This document shows positions 1 through 11,631 of a DNA stretch of 64,000 nucleotides, in pieces. The stretch covers positions 38,019,975-38,083,974 of the forward strand of contig NC_061804.1 in NCBI RefSeq assembly GCF_021462225.1, given 5' to 3'. This DNA is from Girardinichthys multiradiatus (Eukaryota; Chordata; Actinopteri; Cyprinodontiformes; Goodeidae). Position numbers and translations under genes: made by a program. The notes beneath the pieces were generated by a model. It was given only the letters and a program-made list of their open reading frames with translations. It made no database searches and had not been told where the DNA came from. Each line of letters begins with the position of its first letter. Position 1 is the stretch's first letter.

Positions 1-663
1 AGGGTCTACAAAAACACAAAAAAAAACAAAGACAGACAGAAAAATAAAACTCTGTGCACTCCAGCCATCTAGAAAAATCGAAATAACAGATTTCCTTGGA
101 GTTGTGTTAATTAAAGAATCTGTCAGGTGAAGGCAGCACCTTTTCAGTCGATGTTTTAATGAAAGTCTTCTGTGGGTACCTATTACTGGTATTAAGGTAT
201 ATAGGTTTTCAAAGTTAATGTTTTAAAACCACTAACATTTTCCTTCATACTGTTTCTATAATTTAAAGTCATTTTAATGAGATCACAGAGAAAGTGTTGA
301 AATGACAAGTTTCTCTGGCTGTACAGAGTAGAGGAGTGTAACAGTCTCTGTCACCCACTTGTTGCTGCTCACTACTGTTCAACTGGTGGTGAGCAATCTA
401 AAAGAATTACATTATATTGTGCATGGTTGGTTTCATTTCCTGTGTAATTATCACGATTCCTTGAAACCATGGACTTATTACTCAAAGATTTACTACTGTC
501 TGAATCTCGTATCTTATTAATAGTCTTTGCACTATTTAGAATAAAAACATTATGGAATTTTACATAATTTTATTTCTGTTTCCTGTATGTCAGTGATTAG
601 AATCCATTAAAGAAAAGAGGTTGTTTGTGCTTTATACAGAGTGGAATGGACAGTTCTAATTCT

Positions 664-770
664 ACAGGCACAGTGCCTTGCATGTTTTAGATGTTCCTCT
701 GCTTGAACACCTTTTACATGAATGGGTCATTCTTCTGGCATAGTTCTGACTGGATGTTTGACCCCTCTTT
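664..770. repeat. Possible hAT-type MITE fragment
   Basis: The stretch around 672-715 (motif TGCCTTGCATGTTTTAGATG) resembles one arm of a short non-autonomous element that is very common in teleost genomes and that I remember as hAT-like. Only one arm is recognisable and no matching inverted arm is visible nearby. The assignment rests on remembered motif similarity, so confidence is low. Confidence 0.3.
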
Positions 771-894
771 TTTATCATAAATGGTGCAGTTGTGGTTGCT
801 TCTCTAGAACAGACCGACTTATAAACATAGTCCATTCAAGGGAATAGTGGAGTCTGGTTCATCTATTGGTACTAAAAGAGTGTCATTATTTATA

Positions 895-1642
895 GTGAAG
901 CAAGTCTTTTACCAACATGGGCTGAAGAACACTTAGCAACAGAAAATGCACTCAGGGAAAGATAAAATATTTCCAGTGGTTCAATGAAGCTAAAATCTAA
1001 GTGTTTGGTCATAAAGACTAATCTTACATTTGAAGGAAAAGGATGGTCTGAGGACACCATCCAAATAGTGAATTACGGCAATGGCAGCATTATGCTGTGT
1101 GGACTTTTTGCTGCAGAAGTGACTGATGCACTTCATTAAATCATATGGCATCTTCAGGAAAGAACATTAGGTAGGAATGTTAAGACAGCAAATGGACAAT
1201 GACCCTAAGCATATCACCACATTAGTTGCAAAATGGCTTAAGGACAACAAAGTGAATGTTTTGGAATGGCCATCACAAAGCTCGGATATCCGTCCCAAAG
1301 AAAATCTGTAGGCAGAGCTGAAAAGGTGTGTGTAAGCAAGGCGGCCCACAAACCTGGCCCAGTTACAGCAGTTCTGTCTGGAGGAATGGGCCAAAAATAC
1401 AGCAAACTATTGTGAGAAGAATACTCAGAGGTTTAACTCAAGTCATGCAGTTTAAAAGGCACTTTCTAGAAAGTTATTTCTCTTATTATTCGGACATTTA
1501 GCAAATCAAAATAATTTTAGTAATCGTAGGTGATCTAAATTAGAAAAAGTGTAGTCGGATTTAATTAATGTCAGACAATGACAAAAAAAGTGCCAGGAAT
1601 TTTTCATACGGTGAATTTAAATATCTGGTTTAAAATATATTT
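895..1642 (+). mobile_element. Degenerate Tc1-like DNA transposon
   Basis: Translation of the + strand gives broken but recognisable Tc1 transposase. The segment near 1075 reads like the GGGSIMLWGCF block. The segment at 1198-1330 reads like NDPKH...VAKWLKDN...LEWPSQSSD, followed by a stop and AELKRCV. The right end (about 1480-1642) has the features of a Tdr1/Sleeping Beauty-type terminal repeat, ending in AAATATCTGGTTT. Several stops and frame changes exclude function. The element would have cut and pasted at TA dinucleotides. The N-terminal DNA-binding half and the left terminal repeat are not recognisable. Confidence 0.75.
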
Positions 1643-4600
1643 AAACCTCTGACAAGCAATGTAGCTTATAAACATAAGTAGTTTTTGTGTTTTCTTTATA
1701 TAATAACAGTGAAGATGTACTAATCACATGCTTGTATGATGCACACTGTTGGTACGCATAGTATGACACAGATTGTTGTAAACATCCAGCACAATGTTAC
1801 TGGTTCTCACCAACACAATGCCTGAAGAGACTGTGGGAATTTTTGACATTCCAGACAGATTTAAAGCATCACTGCATGAAGGAGCATCAGGGATGACCCC
1901 AGATAATATTTAACAAATCATTTTCACGATGGAACCAGAATTACACCGAAGGAGAGTTTACCTGATATTTTACACTAACTCTTTGTTAGTCACATTTACT
2001 TGTTTCTCCAATATCCAGCAGGTGGTGTAGTTTGATAAGTAATGTAAGGAAAGTACAGGTTAATCACTGCTTTGGCACCACAGAAACATTATAGCCGATA
2101 ATTTAACACTGCTAATTAAAACCTTAACAATAACTTGAGTGATTTAGGGCTAAGATGACAGGCTGTAAATGCTGGATGCAAACACAGATGCTTCCTTTAT
2201 ATAATTATGGGTGTGTGTAGCCTGTCGTCACAAAACATGGAGATTTACAGCTTACTGAGCAGCTGAAACACATGCAGCTATAAAGCAGCCTCAGAAAGAG
2301 CAGGCAACTACAATTGTGTTGGCTCATCCCCACAGCACACCATGAACCCCAATGGAGAAGAAAAAAAATCATTCCATGGTGACCTTTGTGCATCACTGCT
2401 TGTTCAAAACATATCCCATCATCCTCCCTCTAACACAAATTTCTGCCACTGCTTTTCCCTTTCATCTTCAGACATAGCTTTTACTTCCATCTCTATGAGG
2501 AATGAAAAAAAGAACTTAACGGTGACAACACAGTCCCTCAATTGTCAGTGTGATCGATGTGCGCAGCCTGGATCTAGGCCACTGCATTGGTCGTGGAGGC
2601 TCACCGTGGATACACATCACTGCTCACATCTTGTTGCTTCTGCAGTGTAATTGTTTTGTTATTGCAGCTTAGACTCCATTTAAATGTTCATATTGCACAG
2701 ACAGCTTAATGTGCATGACCTCGTACTTTTGTTCAGTGTCACTGCGACTAGAGACACCGTGGAACATCTGACAATAAACAACACAACCCATCTTGTTAAA
2801 ATACACTATTAAGTTTTACTTTAACTTATACTTGTCTGCTTTCTAGTCTCTGTTTACGTTAAACCTCTAATAGCTAAATATGACACTTAGAGCTAGAACC
2901 CAAGGCAAAGCAAACATCTTGATTCCAGGAACCAGGGCAGTTTTCACCAACCGGTGGTTGGTGTTAGGGTTGCCCCTTGAGATTGTGATTTGATAAAAAA
3001 ACAAATCTATTATTATAATTATTTGACTTTTTATAGATATTTTACCCTATAATATTACCAAAATTGTAAACAAAATAAAATAGGAAATGGTCTTCTGTGT
3101 CAAAACTTCCTGTACGTGTCCAGTTACGTGCTTTAGATTTTTGTGTCTGCTCAGGGAAGAGACAGCCTATTTGTGGAAACTTCTTCCTAAATGTACATAC
3201 AATAGTAAACGTTCTCCTGACTGCACCAGTGTTCACTGCTTGAGCAGAGCGGACCTTCAGCACACTGAGGCACCTTAAAACAACATGATGTCGGACACCA
3301 GGGTCACTGCTCCGGCCCTGATAAAATTCACCCCAAAATCAGTATCGACAGTGAGAAGGTGCTAAGGCAGTTTGGTGTGAAAATCCCTGTTTTCCCTTTT
3401 TTTATTATTTAGTGTAATTAGTAACAAACAGGCCATGTAGGCGTAAATGTATGCGTGAGCCAGTGTCGCATCGTACTCCTGTGGCATGTTTGTGTAGGTC
3501 AGGACCTGACCATCAGGTATGTGGTGCGATGTTGTAGTTTTTGTGTGCCACACACATCGTTCACATGTGGCCTGTATTTGTACGTGTCAGGTGCATTGTT
3601 GCTGGTTTTGTGCGCCATGATCAATATGTATGTCAGGGTTGTGGTCGTGTGGGTCAGATGTGGCGATGGTTTTATGTGTACCCTCTAATAAAATCCTACA
3701 GGCGCCCTGAGAGAGGTAGTGCTTTTACATTTACCTTAAACTGGAAGGTGGAGGTTTGAGGAGGGAGAGTGAGAGCATTTTGCTTAGCTAAATATGTTTT
3801 TGCGATATATTTCTGTTAAATACTTTTAAACTCGTCTACTGCTTGTATTTCTTTGTTTTTCTACCTGTAATACAGGTGCTATCAGCTATCAATGGAAAAA
3901 CATATTTTCGTCTTTAAATATTTAATATCTGCGAATGTTGAAAATGTACCTTTTAAAATAATTATGGTTGTGTTTCAGAGTGTAACCGCTGTGAAATGAT
4001 CCCGAGTTATGGCTGTAAAACACTTAGTAGTATTCCTGACCGGAGGGTATCAAATGTGACTAAATAAAAAAGTATTCCTTTAAAGTTTGTAACAGTTACA
4101 CCTGTCATGAAGTTTGGAGGAAATCTGTTAAAGTTTATTGTGTAGTTGCTGTGACAGAATTATCTGCTTTAAAATTTTGGGTGAAAATCATGGCTTTATA
4201 CTGTATTTTTGCTAAGGGGGCCTCTCTGTCCGCCTCTCTGTCCGCCACACTATGTGGCTGAGCAAGGCATTGCCTAACTCTTCTGCGTCAGCGGACGTAA
4301 TGAATTGCACAGTTTTAGACACCACTGTGTATCATAGCTATCATAGTGGAAAAACACCCTAAGCTGCTCCTCAGGGTCTCCAGGGGTCAATAAGTGAACA
4401 ATAAAATAAGAAATTATTTCATTGTTGTTGATATTTGTGTTCAAATTGCTTAAGCATTAGACTTCTGAATTCACTCCAGTGTTTTTGAAATTACAGATTT
4501 TAAAGATTTAAAATTCTTAATTTACTCATATCAGTCATAATAACCTATAAATGTATTAAAGATCTAAAATAATTGGCAGAGAGCTTAGAGAGATGGAGGT

Positions 4601-4689
4601 TTGCCTTAGAGAGAAGAGGAATGAAGGTCAGCAGAAGCAAGACAGAATACATGTGTGAATGAGCATGAGGCAGGTGCAAAAGTGAAGCT
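1643..4689. other. No recognisable gene or repeat
   Basis: AT-rich sequence with only short chance reading frames, the longest being 102 codons at 2342-2650 with no family resemblance. A 12-bp unit (GCCTCTCTGTCC) is duplicated near 4220-4243. I see nothing else that I can support. Confidence 0.5.
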
Positions 4690-5283
4690 GAAAGGAGCGG
4701 CTCTATTTAAATAGCAAACAGCTGACAGTATAAAATAAAGATGAAGAAGAGAGTGCATGCAAGGTAGAATGGACGGAGACGAGTGCCAGGGATGATGTGT
4801 GACTGAAGAATAGCTCCAAGATTCAGAAGGAAAGTCTACAAGACAGTGGTGAGACCTGCTATCATATGTAGTTTAGAGACAGTGGCACAGTGTAAAAGAC
4901 AGGAGGCTGAGTTGGAGGTGGCAGAGTTGAAGATGTGATTTTCATTTGGAATGACAAAAATGGGGAGAATTAAAACTGAGCAAATTAGAGGAACAGCTAC
5001 TGTTGAGCGTTTTGGAGAGTAATTTGGAGAATAAGTTAGAGACAAGGTTGGTTAGGACATTTTCTGAGAAGAGATGGTGGATACACTGAAAAAAGGATCT
5101 GGAGACAGAGCATCCAAGCAGACGAAAAAAGGCAGAACTGAGAGAAGATTCATGGACATAGCGAAGGACATGGAGATGTTTGGTGTAACAGTTGAGGAGG
5201 TGAAAGACTGGGTGGGATGGAGGCAAGTGATCCACTGTGGCGATCCCTGAGGGGAGCAGCAAAAAAGGAAGAAGACAAGTGCA
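4690..5283 (+). mobile_element. 3' end of an RTE-type LINE
   Basis: A frame-broken + strand translation follows the carboxy end of RTE-clade reverse transcriptases. It has a block like KVCRTVVRPAI near 4830, an ATVERFGE block near 5000 and the tail RRFMDIAKDMEMFGVTVEE near 5145-5205. It then reaches WRQVIHCGDP and an A/G-rich tail at 5220-5283. Upstream catalytic motifs are absent, so this is a 5'-truncated insertion. Clade assignment is by motif memory. The sequence differs clearly from the RTE copy at 31-34 kb, so two RTE lineages are present. Confidence 0.65.
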
Positions 5284-5287
5284 ATGT

Positions 5288-5658
5288 ATGTAAACAGTCA
5301 GTCAGTCATTTTCTATACTGCTTCTTCCATAGTGGGTCGCAGGGAAGCTGGTGCCTATCTCCAGCAGTCTATGGGTGGGAGGCAGGGTACACCCTGGACA
5401 GGTCACCAGTCCATCACAGGGCAACACACAAACAACCATTCACACACTCATTCATACAGTTTAGAGAGACCAATTAACCTAACAGGCATGTCTGTGGGAC
5501 AAATTGGCATGTCTGTGGGAGGAAGCCAGAGTACCCGGTGATAACCCATGCATTCACGGGGAGAACATGCAAACTCCATGCAGAAAGACCCCCAGTCGAA
5601 CCCAGTACCGTCTAGCTGCAAGGCAACGGTACTACCAACTGCGCCACCATGCAGCCCT
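5288..5658 (-). mobile_element. tRNA-derived SINE, full head and tail
   Basis: On the minus strand the head carries a tRNA-like internal Pol III promoter. The A box is at about 5633-5648 (complement of CTACCAACTGCGCCACC) and the B-box region at about 5594-5603. The body follows (HGGAGTTTGCATGTTCTC-type teleost consensus) and it ends in a GACTGAC-like tail at 5288-5300. It matches the SINE at 62131-62462 over most of its length, in opposite orientation. Flanks share TGTATG on both sides, but the duplication is too decayed to delimit. It sits directly behind the RTE tail. Confidence 0.75.
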
Positions 5659-7074
5659 GTATGGATATAACATATACAGTTAAATTTGTATAGCTTGATA
5701 GTAATGTGATTAATTTAATACTACCAGTGTAGTTCTGTAATTAAATATTAAGGCACACTGTCACTGCATCAAATACATCTCAACAGGTAACTAAGAGTTC
5801 TCCAACTTCAATGTAAACACAACTCATTAAACTGATTGTTTTCTATTGATGGCATGTAATATCTCAGCAGAGGTCCTGCTCCACTACCCTCTCCTCATTC
5901 TCTCTCTAGTAGCTGGAGGCCAAAACCCTGGGCTGCTACACCAGCCCTAATAAATCCCCTGCTGAGAGTGGCAGCAGCAGCAGCAGGCTTGCATTCTTCA
6001 GGAGCCAGCACTTCCCTTAATCCGCCCCGGAGTTGGAGCAACAGTTGGTCTAGGTGGGGGCAATGGTGGGGGCAAGAGGAGAGGAGAGGAGAGGAGAGGA
6101 GAGGAGAGGGTTCCTTAGTAACGTAAGTGTGATGTGTTTGCAAAAACACTGCGAATGTTGGAATCGGACACGCTCAGAATCCTGCTCTCCCTTAAGTGGG
6201 CTTGTGTAAAGATTCAGAGGCTGATTTTGGCAGATGTGTTCAGTTTCTCAAGCGCCCTATGCTTAACACAGAGACAATCAGAAAGCATTATCCCACCTGC
6301 CACGCTGTTTTTTTTTCCATAATGTTTGACAGCTCTGTCCCCTCTGGTGTGTGTCTGTGTGTTTGTGTTGGAGAAAGCAAATGGTAAAAAAAAAAAAAAA
6401 GAGGAAATGCCTTGCAGATGTGTGCAGTAATGTAGCCTCTTGTGTCAGCCAGGGGATTCTGTTGGTGAGGAGAGGAATACGATTCTGTGTTAAATGACTA
6501 AATGACTTTAAAGGGTTTCTTATGCTGTGTGGGACACCTTAAATCTATTTCCCTCCCTATAAGTACATCCCATTAGCTGACCACGAGGCTCATTAACAAG
6601 CTGATGGGTGAGAGACCCTGGTCAATAAGCAGGGTTATGTGAAGATATACAGCTGACACAGCCTGTGCACTCTATATAGCAGAGATCAGACCCCCGTGAA
6701 TGAATTCCTTTCTGGTGCTCTCTGGTTTCAATTGATTGCTTTAATTTGGTCTGTAATGAGTAGGAGGCATCCTGCCTGCAATTAGTGCATGTGTAAGTCT
6801 GAGTGTGTGGAAATGTGTGTAAGGGTGTATTCATGTGGGCTGTGCTTAATTACTGCAGTGGGTGGATGCAGTGTGGCCCGGCAGGATCCTGCAGGAATGG
6901 GAGGATCCAGAACTGACACCACCACCCTCAGTAAAGGACTTAATGTACCTCTAATGTACCTTTCTAACAAAAGGGAAGAATCTGATGCTTTCCTTAGCTT
7001 TAATACCATTAATCTTTGAAATTATTAGTTGAACTATTTACAGTGACTTGCTTTTAAAGAGGTTTCAAACACTA
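5659..7074. other. Apparently unique sequence
   Basis: No coding or mobile-element signal was found. It contains a (GAGAG)n run, listed separately, and a 15-base A run near 6386. Moderately GC-rich stretches with long non-repetitive text (6420-6640) could be constrained non-coding DNA, but a single sequence cannot show that. Confidence 0.4.
6075..6109. repeat. (AGAGG)n microsatellite
   Basis: Seven tandem copies of a five-base purine unit are directly visible. Purine-only tracts of this kind can form triplex or slip during replication. No gene is nearby. Confidence 0.9.
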
Positions 7075-7180
7075 AACTTTGTCACATTTTGCCACATTAC
7101 AACCACAAACCGCATTGCATTTATGAAACTTTATGTGACAGACTAAATCAAAGGACGGCATAATTGTGAATTAGAACAAA
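7075..7180. mobile_element. Terminal fragment of a Tc1-like element
   Basis: The text CACATTTTGCCACATTAC, the following CAACCACAAACC, and TTTATGTGACAGAC resemble the outer part of a Tc1-like lineage whose opposite end appears at 10430-10525. A longer copy is at 15905-18530. No transposase is present. The fragment lies immediately before the G/T-rich repeat. Confidence 0.5.
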
Positions 7181-7194
7181 GGTGGTCAAATAAA

Positions 7195-8557
7195 ACTCTC
7201 AAAAGTGTTCTCTTCTTGGATGTGGGGTCACCGGCATTTGGATCGGCTGAGCGGTGGTGCTTTTCGGGAATGAAGCTCACCTGTGGGGTTGTGCCCTGTG
7301 CTGTGGGAAAGGGATTCGTGGCATTTGGGTTCGGGGACATGTGTTCGATATCTGTGTTCTGGTTGGGGTTGGCCCTGTGGGGAAATTCATGTTGGGGTTC
7401 ATTGGGGGTGGGGGGCTCTTGGGGTTAGGATCGGAATTCATAGGGGGTTGGGACGGTTTCATCCTGTGCCGGCTCTGATTGGCGGGCTAGTTTGGACCAT
7501 GTAGACCCCTCTTTTGTACATGGCCCCCTCTACGGATGAGGATGGAGGTCGTTGGGGACTGGGGTTGGGGTGGGGGGTCGGGGTCCAGGCCGGGGTCGCT
7601 CAGGTTCGGGCACCAGCCCAGGCTAGCCATGACTGGGTTCAGGCATGCATGAGGGTGGGAATGTGTGATGGTGACTGTGTGTGCCTGTTTTTTATGTTAG
7701 GTTGGTTCTTGGACTGCTTCCTCTCCTGGATCAGTTTAGGCCCCCATCAAATGTGGGACCTATTTCCTCCCTGTCACACTACCTTCCGGTGGTTTGTGTC
7801 TCTGCCCGCTGGTCTACTTCTCGGTGTCAGGGGATGGGTGCTTTGGTGTGTGCCTGCTCACTTCTGGACCCATGGCCCTGGACCCCTGAGCTCTGTCAGG
7901 CCTCTGCTTGGGGAGCGAAATGTCCAGTGAAATGTCTCTGGGTCCATGGCTGGATCTGCACGGGAGTAGACAGCTATCGACAGGGCCGGCAATGGTTCTC
8001 CTGGGGTTCCTGTGCTCTGGGGGGCCTTTGGATGTCTATGGCTCGGCTCTCCTCCATATCTGTCCCAGGTCCAAGGTGCCTGTCTGTGGCTCCTCACACT
8101 CGCTATTGCATACTTGTTTGGAGAAACCTTGTATGCACAAGCGCGCTCACACTCAGACCTATAGGTGTTTAGATTCAGTTGTTTACAGATATGCAAATGT
8201 TCTATATTGAGCTGCATTTACCACTAAATACATCTTGCATTTATAAGTACCGTGCACTTTTCTGTTAAAAAGCGGTTCATATGAATGTTTTTGCAGATGT
8301 AGAAGCAAGCAGGGTGTTATTTGTATTCTCTTCATCCTTCTATCATTCTTTCATTCTTTTCTCCTACTCTCCCCTTTTCCTTTTTGCCCTACCTCCCTCT
8401 CTTTCGTGCTTCTTATTTTTTTCCTTTTCATTTCTGTCTCTGTGTCCGTAACAATTGAAAGATTACCCAAAGCAATTTGTAATAAAGTTTATTTTCTAAA
8501 TATCAAGCAGAGCTTTGAAACATTAGCTGGACAGGACACGGTAAAAAAAACAAAAAG
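7195..8557 (+). repeat. G/T-rich poly(A) retroposon, copy 1
   Basis: This stretch aligns by eye with 29091-30458 and with the complement of 35398-36100. The first half is strikingly G- and T-rich on the + strand. The middle contains CACACTCGCTATTGCATA and a TTCTATATTGAGCTGCA block. The 3' part is a pyrimidine tract followed by an AATAAA signal (8481-8486), and the copy ends GGACAGGACACGG plus an A run. A shared polyadenylation signal and A-rich 3' end suggest RNA-mediated copying. This copy lacks about 90 bases present near the 3' end of copy 2. Overlapping open frames on both strands have different residues in each copy and I do not regard them as genes. Family name unknown. Confidence 0.7.
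7561..7583 (+). other. Canonical G-quadruplex motif
   Basis: The bases read G4-N2-G4-N1-G6-N2-G4, which satisfies the standard four-run G-quadruplex pattern with very short loops. More G runs of three to six lie upstream at 7370-7450. It belongs to the G-rich half of the retroposon. Formation in DNA or RNA is an inference from the pattern. Confidence 0.7.
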
Positions 8558-8829
8558 GCACCGTTACTCGTGTTGGGCACTGCCTTGGGAGGAAACAAGG
8601 ACTTAACTACAAACAGAGGACAAAAGAGACTGGTAAAAACCCCAGAATGCACAGCATTAACCCATTTTCATAACAGCTCCCAGGATGGAGGAGTCACAGC
8701 TGGAATCCCTAAGATGTCACAAAGCTTCAAAACTCTGCATGCAGCTCTCTTTCTTTCTATTCACCCGCAGCTCTCCACAGCCTGCACTGGGGAAGACTGA
8801 GTCATGAACATTTGATTTCACTGGCCGCG

Positions 8830-10335
8830 TAAATGACTGCATCTTCGAAGAAACCTTGGATCAAAAGTGAAGTATGGTTTGCTGTCAGTGTATCCGGTAA
8901 CCACATCCTTGCTGAAATAAATTGGCTATCTGAGCTCTTGCAGAAATAATCTGATAAGAGATTCCCCAAGAAAAGATGGTGTCTCTGATTATGTCAACAA
9001 AACTGTTTTCCCACTGCCTAAAGAACGTGGCAATTAAACCGCAGCTCTGTGTGCTGAACGAGCGTACCAGTACGAGCCAACCGCTCACTTCAGCCTGTAG
9101 CCAGAGAGCGGCTGCTGTCTTCTCTGTTCATCAGACCTGCTGAACTCAACAGCTCACAGTAAGAGATTGTGTCTGTGCAGAGAAAAGTATAAGATAAAAC
9201 ACCTTAAATATTGTTTATTTCATTGTGTTATGCTATGTTTTGAAACTGAGGCTATTGGTGATTCAAACTATGAGAAGTGGTTAAAGAACAGGTAGACCGG
9301 TAACTTAAGTTTGTTCTGTTTTATTGGTGTCTTCAGTCCCTCTCCTTTCACACCTTTCTGAAAATATGTCCGCATAGTTCTTATAAATGTGCTAAATTGT
9401 GTCTCCGCTATCCCTGTTGCTGATGCTAAAGCTAAAGCTCCGCTAATGCTAAGACGGTAGCCACCATTAGTTCTGCTGTATTTACTACAAAGCTCATTCT
9501 GTGTTTCACTTAAAGGGGTTGCTAAATAGTGCGGCAGCTGTTATTTTCTTTGTTGTAAGATGAGCCGGTAATCCTGGATGTGACATCATCTGTCTTTCGT
9601 CCGCCAAATTGGGAGTCAATATCCATTTGTCGCCACAATTGTGGTAGCCCATAACTTCATTTAACGAGTCGCACAACATTAGAATCAATTTTTCAAACGT
9701 TTACTGATTTTTAATTCAGCAAATGACTTTTAAAACATCTCTTCTGCTTTACATTGTGAAACAGTTGTTTAAACACCTAGCGACTGTGTTCTTTGTTAGC
9801 TTTCAAAGCTACTTTGGCCTCATTCCAATTCCACAAAACAAACCTTGGTTCTTAAACATTCATATTCACCTGAACTGTGACATAACTGTATTATTTTTTT
9901 TAGTTATTAGTGTTTTATTTTCATTCTTGTTTGTCCTTATTTTTATTCTTATTTGTTCCATTCATCATATCATATTTTCTTCAGTTTATTAATTTATTTT
10001 TACATAGTTTAGTTGAAAGTTACTAGCCTAGTTATAGTGCTTAATACTGACAAAGTATTTTGTAAATAAATTCTTATATTTAGAGAGAACATCTGTATTA
10101 TGGGTGCAAGCTTGCTGTTTGAGGGCACAAGTGTGTGAATTCCCTACTTAATATTTTGCTCTTTAATACCGCACCTCACCTGGAAGCTGTTTGTAAAGCA
10201 ATAAATGACCGAGACCGAGATCAGTTTGGCTATTATTTCCTGATAATCAAGTGGTGCCCAGACTTGTTAATTCTGATTAAAATTTCCAACTTTATTAGTA
10301 ACTGCCTGGGGCACTCATTATTAGTTATCAATAGC
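8830..10335 (+). repeat. Long LTR-like repeat, A-type copy
   Basis: Three blocks match the split copy at 21332-24735: 8840-9135 (GTGTATCCGGTAACC, GTCTCTGATTATGTCAAC), 9550-9600 (CTGGATGTGACATCATC) and 9720-10335. Near its 3' part it has AATAAATTCTTATATTT (about 10063), then AATACCGCACCTCACC, then TGGTGCCCAGAC at about 10252. The layout (U3-like region, poly(A) signal, about 200 bases more) parallels the delimited solo LTRs at 11632 and 21672, to which it is distantly related. The TGGTGCCC motif could be a primer-binding site just past the LTR, which would make the last roughly 80 bases internal sequence. The left edge is approximate and no target duplication was found. Confidence 0.55.
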
Positions 10336-10429
10336 CATCTCTTGGGAGCTGATTACAAATGCATGATACATTTTTCAGAATGTTATTTACATATATATAT
10401 GTGTAAAAAAAAATTTATATTGTTTTTCC

Positions 10430-10525
10430 TCCTCTTCACAATCAGTCAACTTTGTGTTTGTCTATTGCATAAAATCCCAATAGAATAAACTGAAGATTGT
10501 TGTTGTAACATGAAAAAATTTGAAT
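10430..10525. mobile_element. Terminal fragment of a Tc1-like element
   Basis: The complement reads CATGTTACAACAACAATC, then TATTGGGATTTTATGCAATA, then ACAAACACAAAGTTGAC. This is the outer segment of the same Tc1-like lineage as 7075-7180, in the opposite orientation. Nothing else of the element is present. Confidence 0.5.
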
Positions 10526-11627
10526 AAATATTCAAGTTATTGTATCTGGACATATCCATGCTAATGAACTGTGTTGTAGCAAGCTGCACATAGCCATGGT
10601 AAATTACAGATTCCTTTTTATTAAGAGTTCTTTGTGTTTGCAGGTCTACACTAATTAGTTATTTCATTAAATTTCTATCTGTTTTCTTATTCTAAAATAT
10701 GGCTCTGACTGTTCAAATGAGCTACTTGTGTTTGTAGATCAGTGCAGTTTAAGTGCTCACTCAAAGAACTAGAAATTCCCACAGTCACAAATTCTAAATT
10801 ACAATATCCTAAACTGCTACCCTAAACAAATGGGGACCTAAGGAGATCATGTCCTCAGTATAACCAACAAAAAGCCATCCTCCCTCTGCCTCTCATATGT
10901 CTATCAGTCTTTACTGTTTATTGTTCAAAGGAATCATGCTTGTGTCTCTACTGGAAGGCAAAAATAGACAGCAGCTCCCTCAGGAGATGGTAAGGGTGGG
11001 CTGGGGTTGATTTGCTGTGCACTCTTAGTCCTTTATGAATGCAAATAAGTCTTGACTTCTTGTTGAGAAGTTTTCTCAATATAACCAGACACTAATTCTG
11101 TTTTTCAATATCATACTCTTCACCAGACTATCACTCATCCCATCTATCTCAAGGTCCAGACGTTGCACATTTTATACCTCAGTTTAAATAAGAATAACAG
11201 GTTCACTTCCTCTCAGCTGTCATAGACAGACGCACCCAGCATCTTGGCTTAATTGCATCCATATTCAGAAGAAATTAAAAAAGGTTCTACTAATGTGTAT
11301 TGATGTGCCTGCTCAAAAACATCTCTTTCGTAGACATTTCAAACTGTGACAGAGACTGTGCAGAAGGTTTTCACCATGGCCAAGAAACAATAACTGACTG
11401 GCTGTTGAACACACAATATTTATGACTCTGAGGTTCATTTGAAAAAATGGCAAATGAAATCTAAAAGTGAATGTTATTCTGCTAGTTTAATACTTGCTAA
11501 GCTTTGAAAATGACTCATAACTGAAACATTAACAGTTCCAGCCTTTAGATGGTTAAACTGAATTCATTATTGTCTCCCTTCTTATATGCATGTCTCTGAC
11601 CTTGAAAGAGTACACATGAGTGTTTTA
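10526..11627. other. No recognisable gene or repeat
   Basis: AT-rich DNA with only short frames. I see no transposase, RT or SINE signature. Confidence 0.45.
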
Positions 11628-11631
11628 GTGT

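Noticed and set aside
2342..2650. 102-codon + strand open frame
   Set aside because: No domain, no family resemblance, ordinary composition; length is within chance for 64 kb.
5594..5650. Functional tRNA gene
   Set aside because: A- and B-box-like sequences are present, but there is no cloverleaf or intact acceptor stem. It is the head of a SINE.
5285..5672. Target duplication for the first SINE
   Set aside because: Only TGTATG is shared cleanly. The rest needs gaps, so I did not claim it.
6075..6109. CRISPR-like repeat
   Set aside because: Simple five-base tandem repeat without spacers, in an animal genome.
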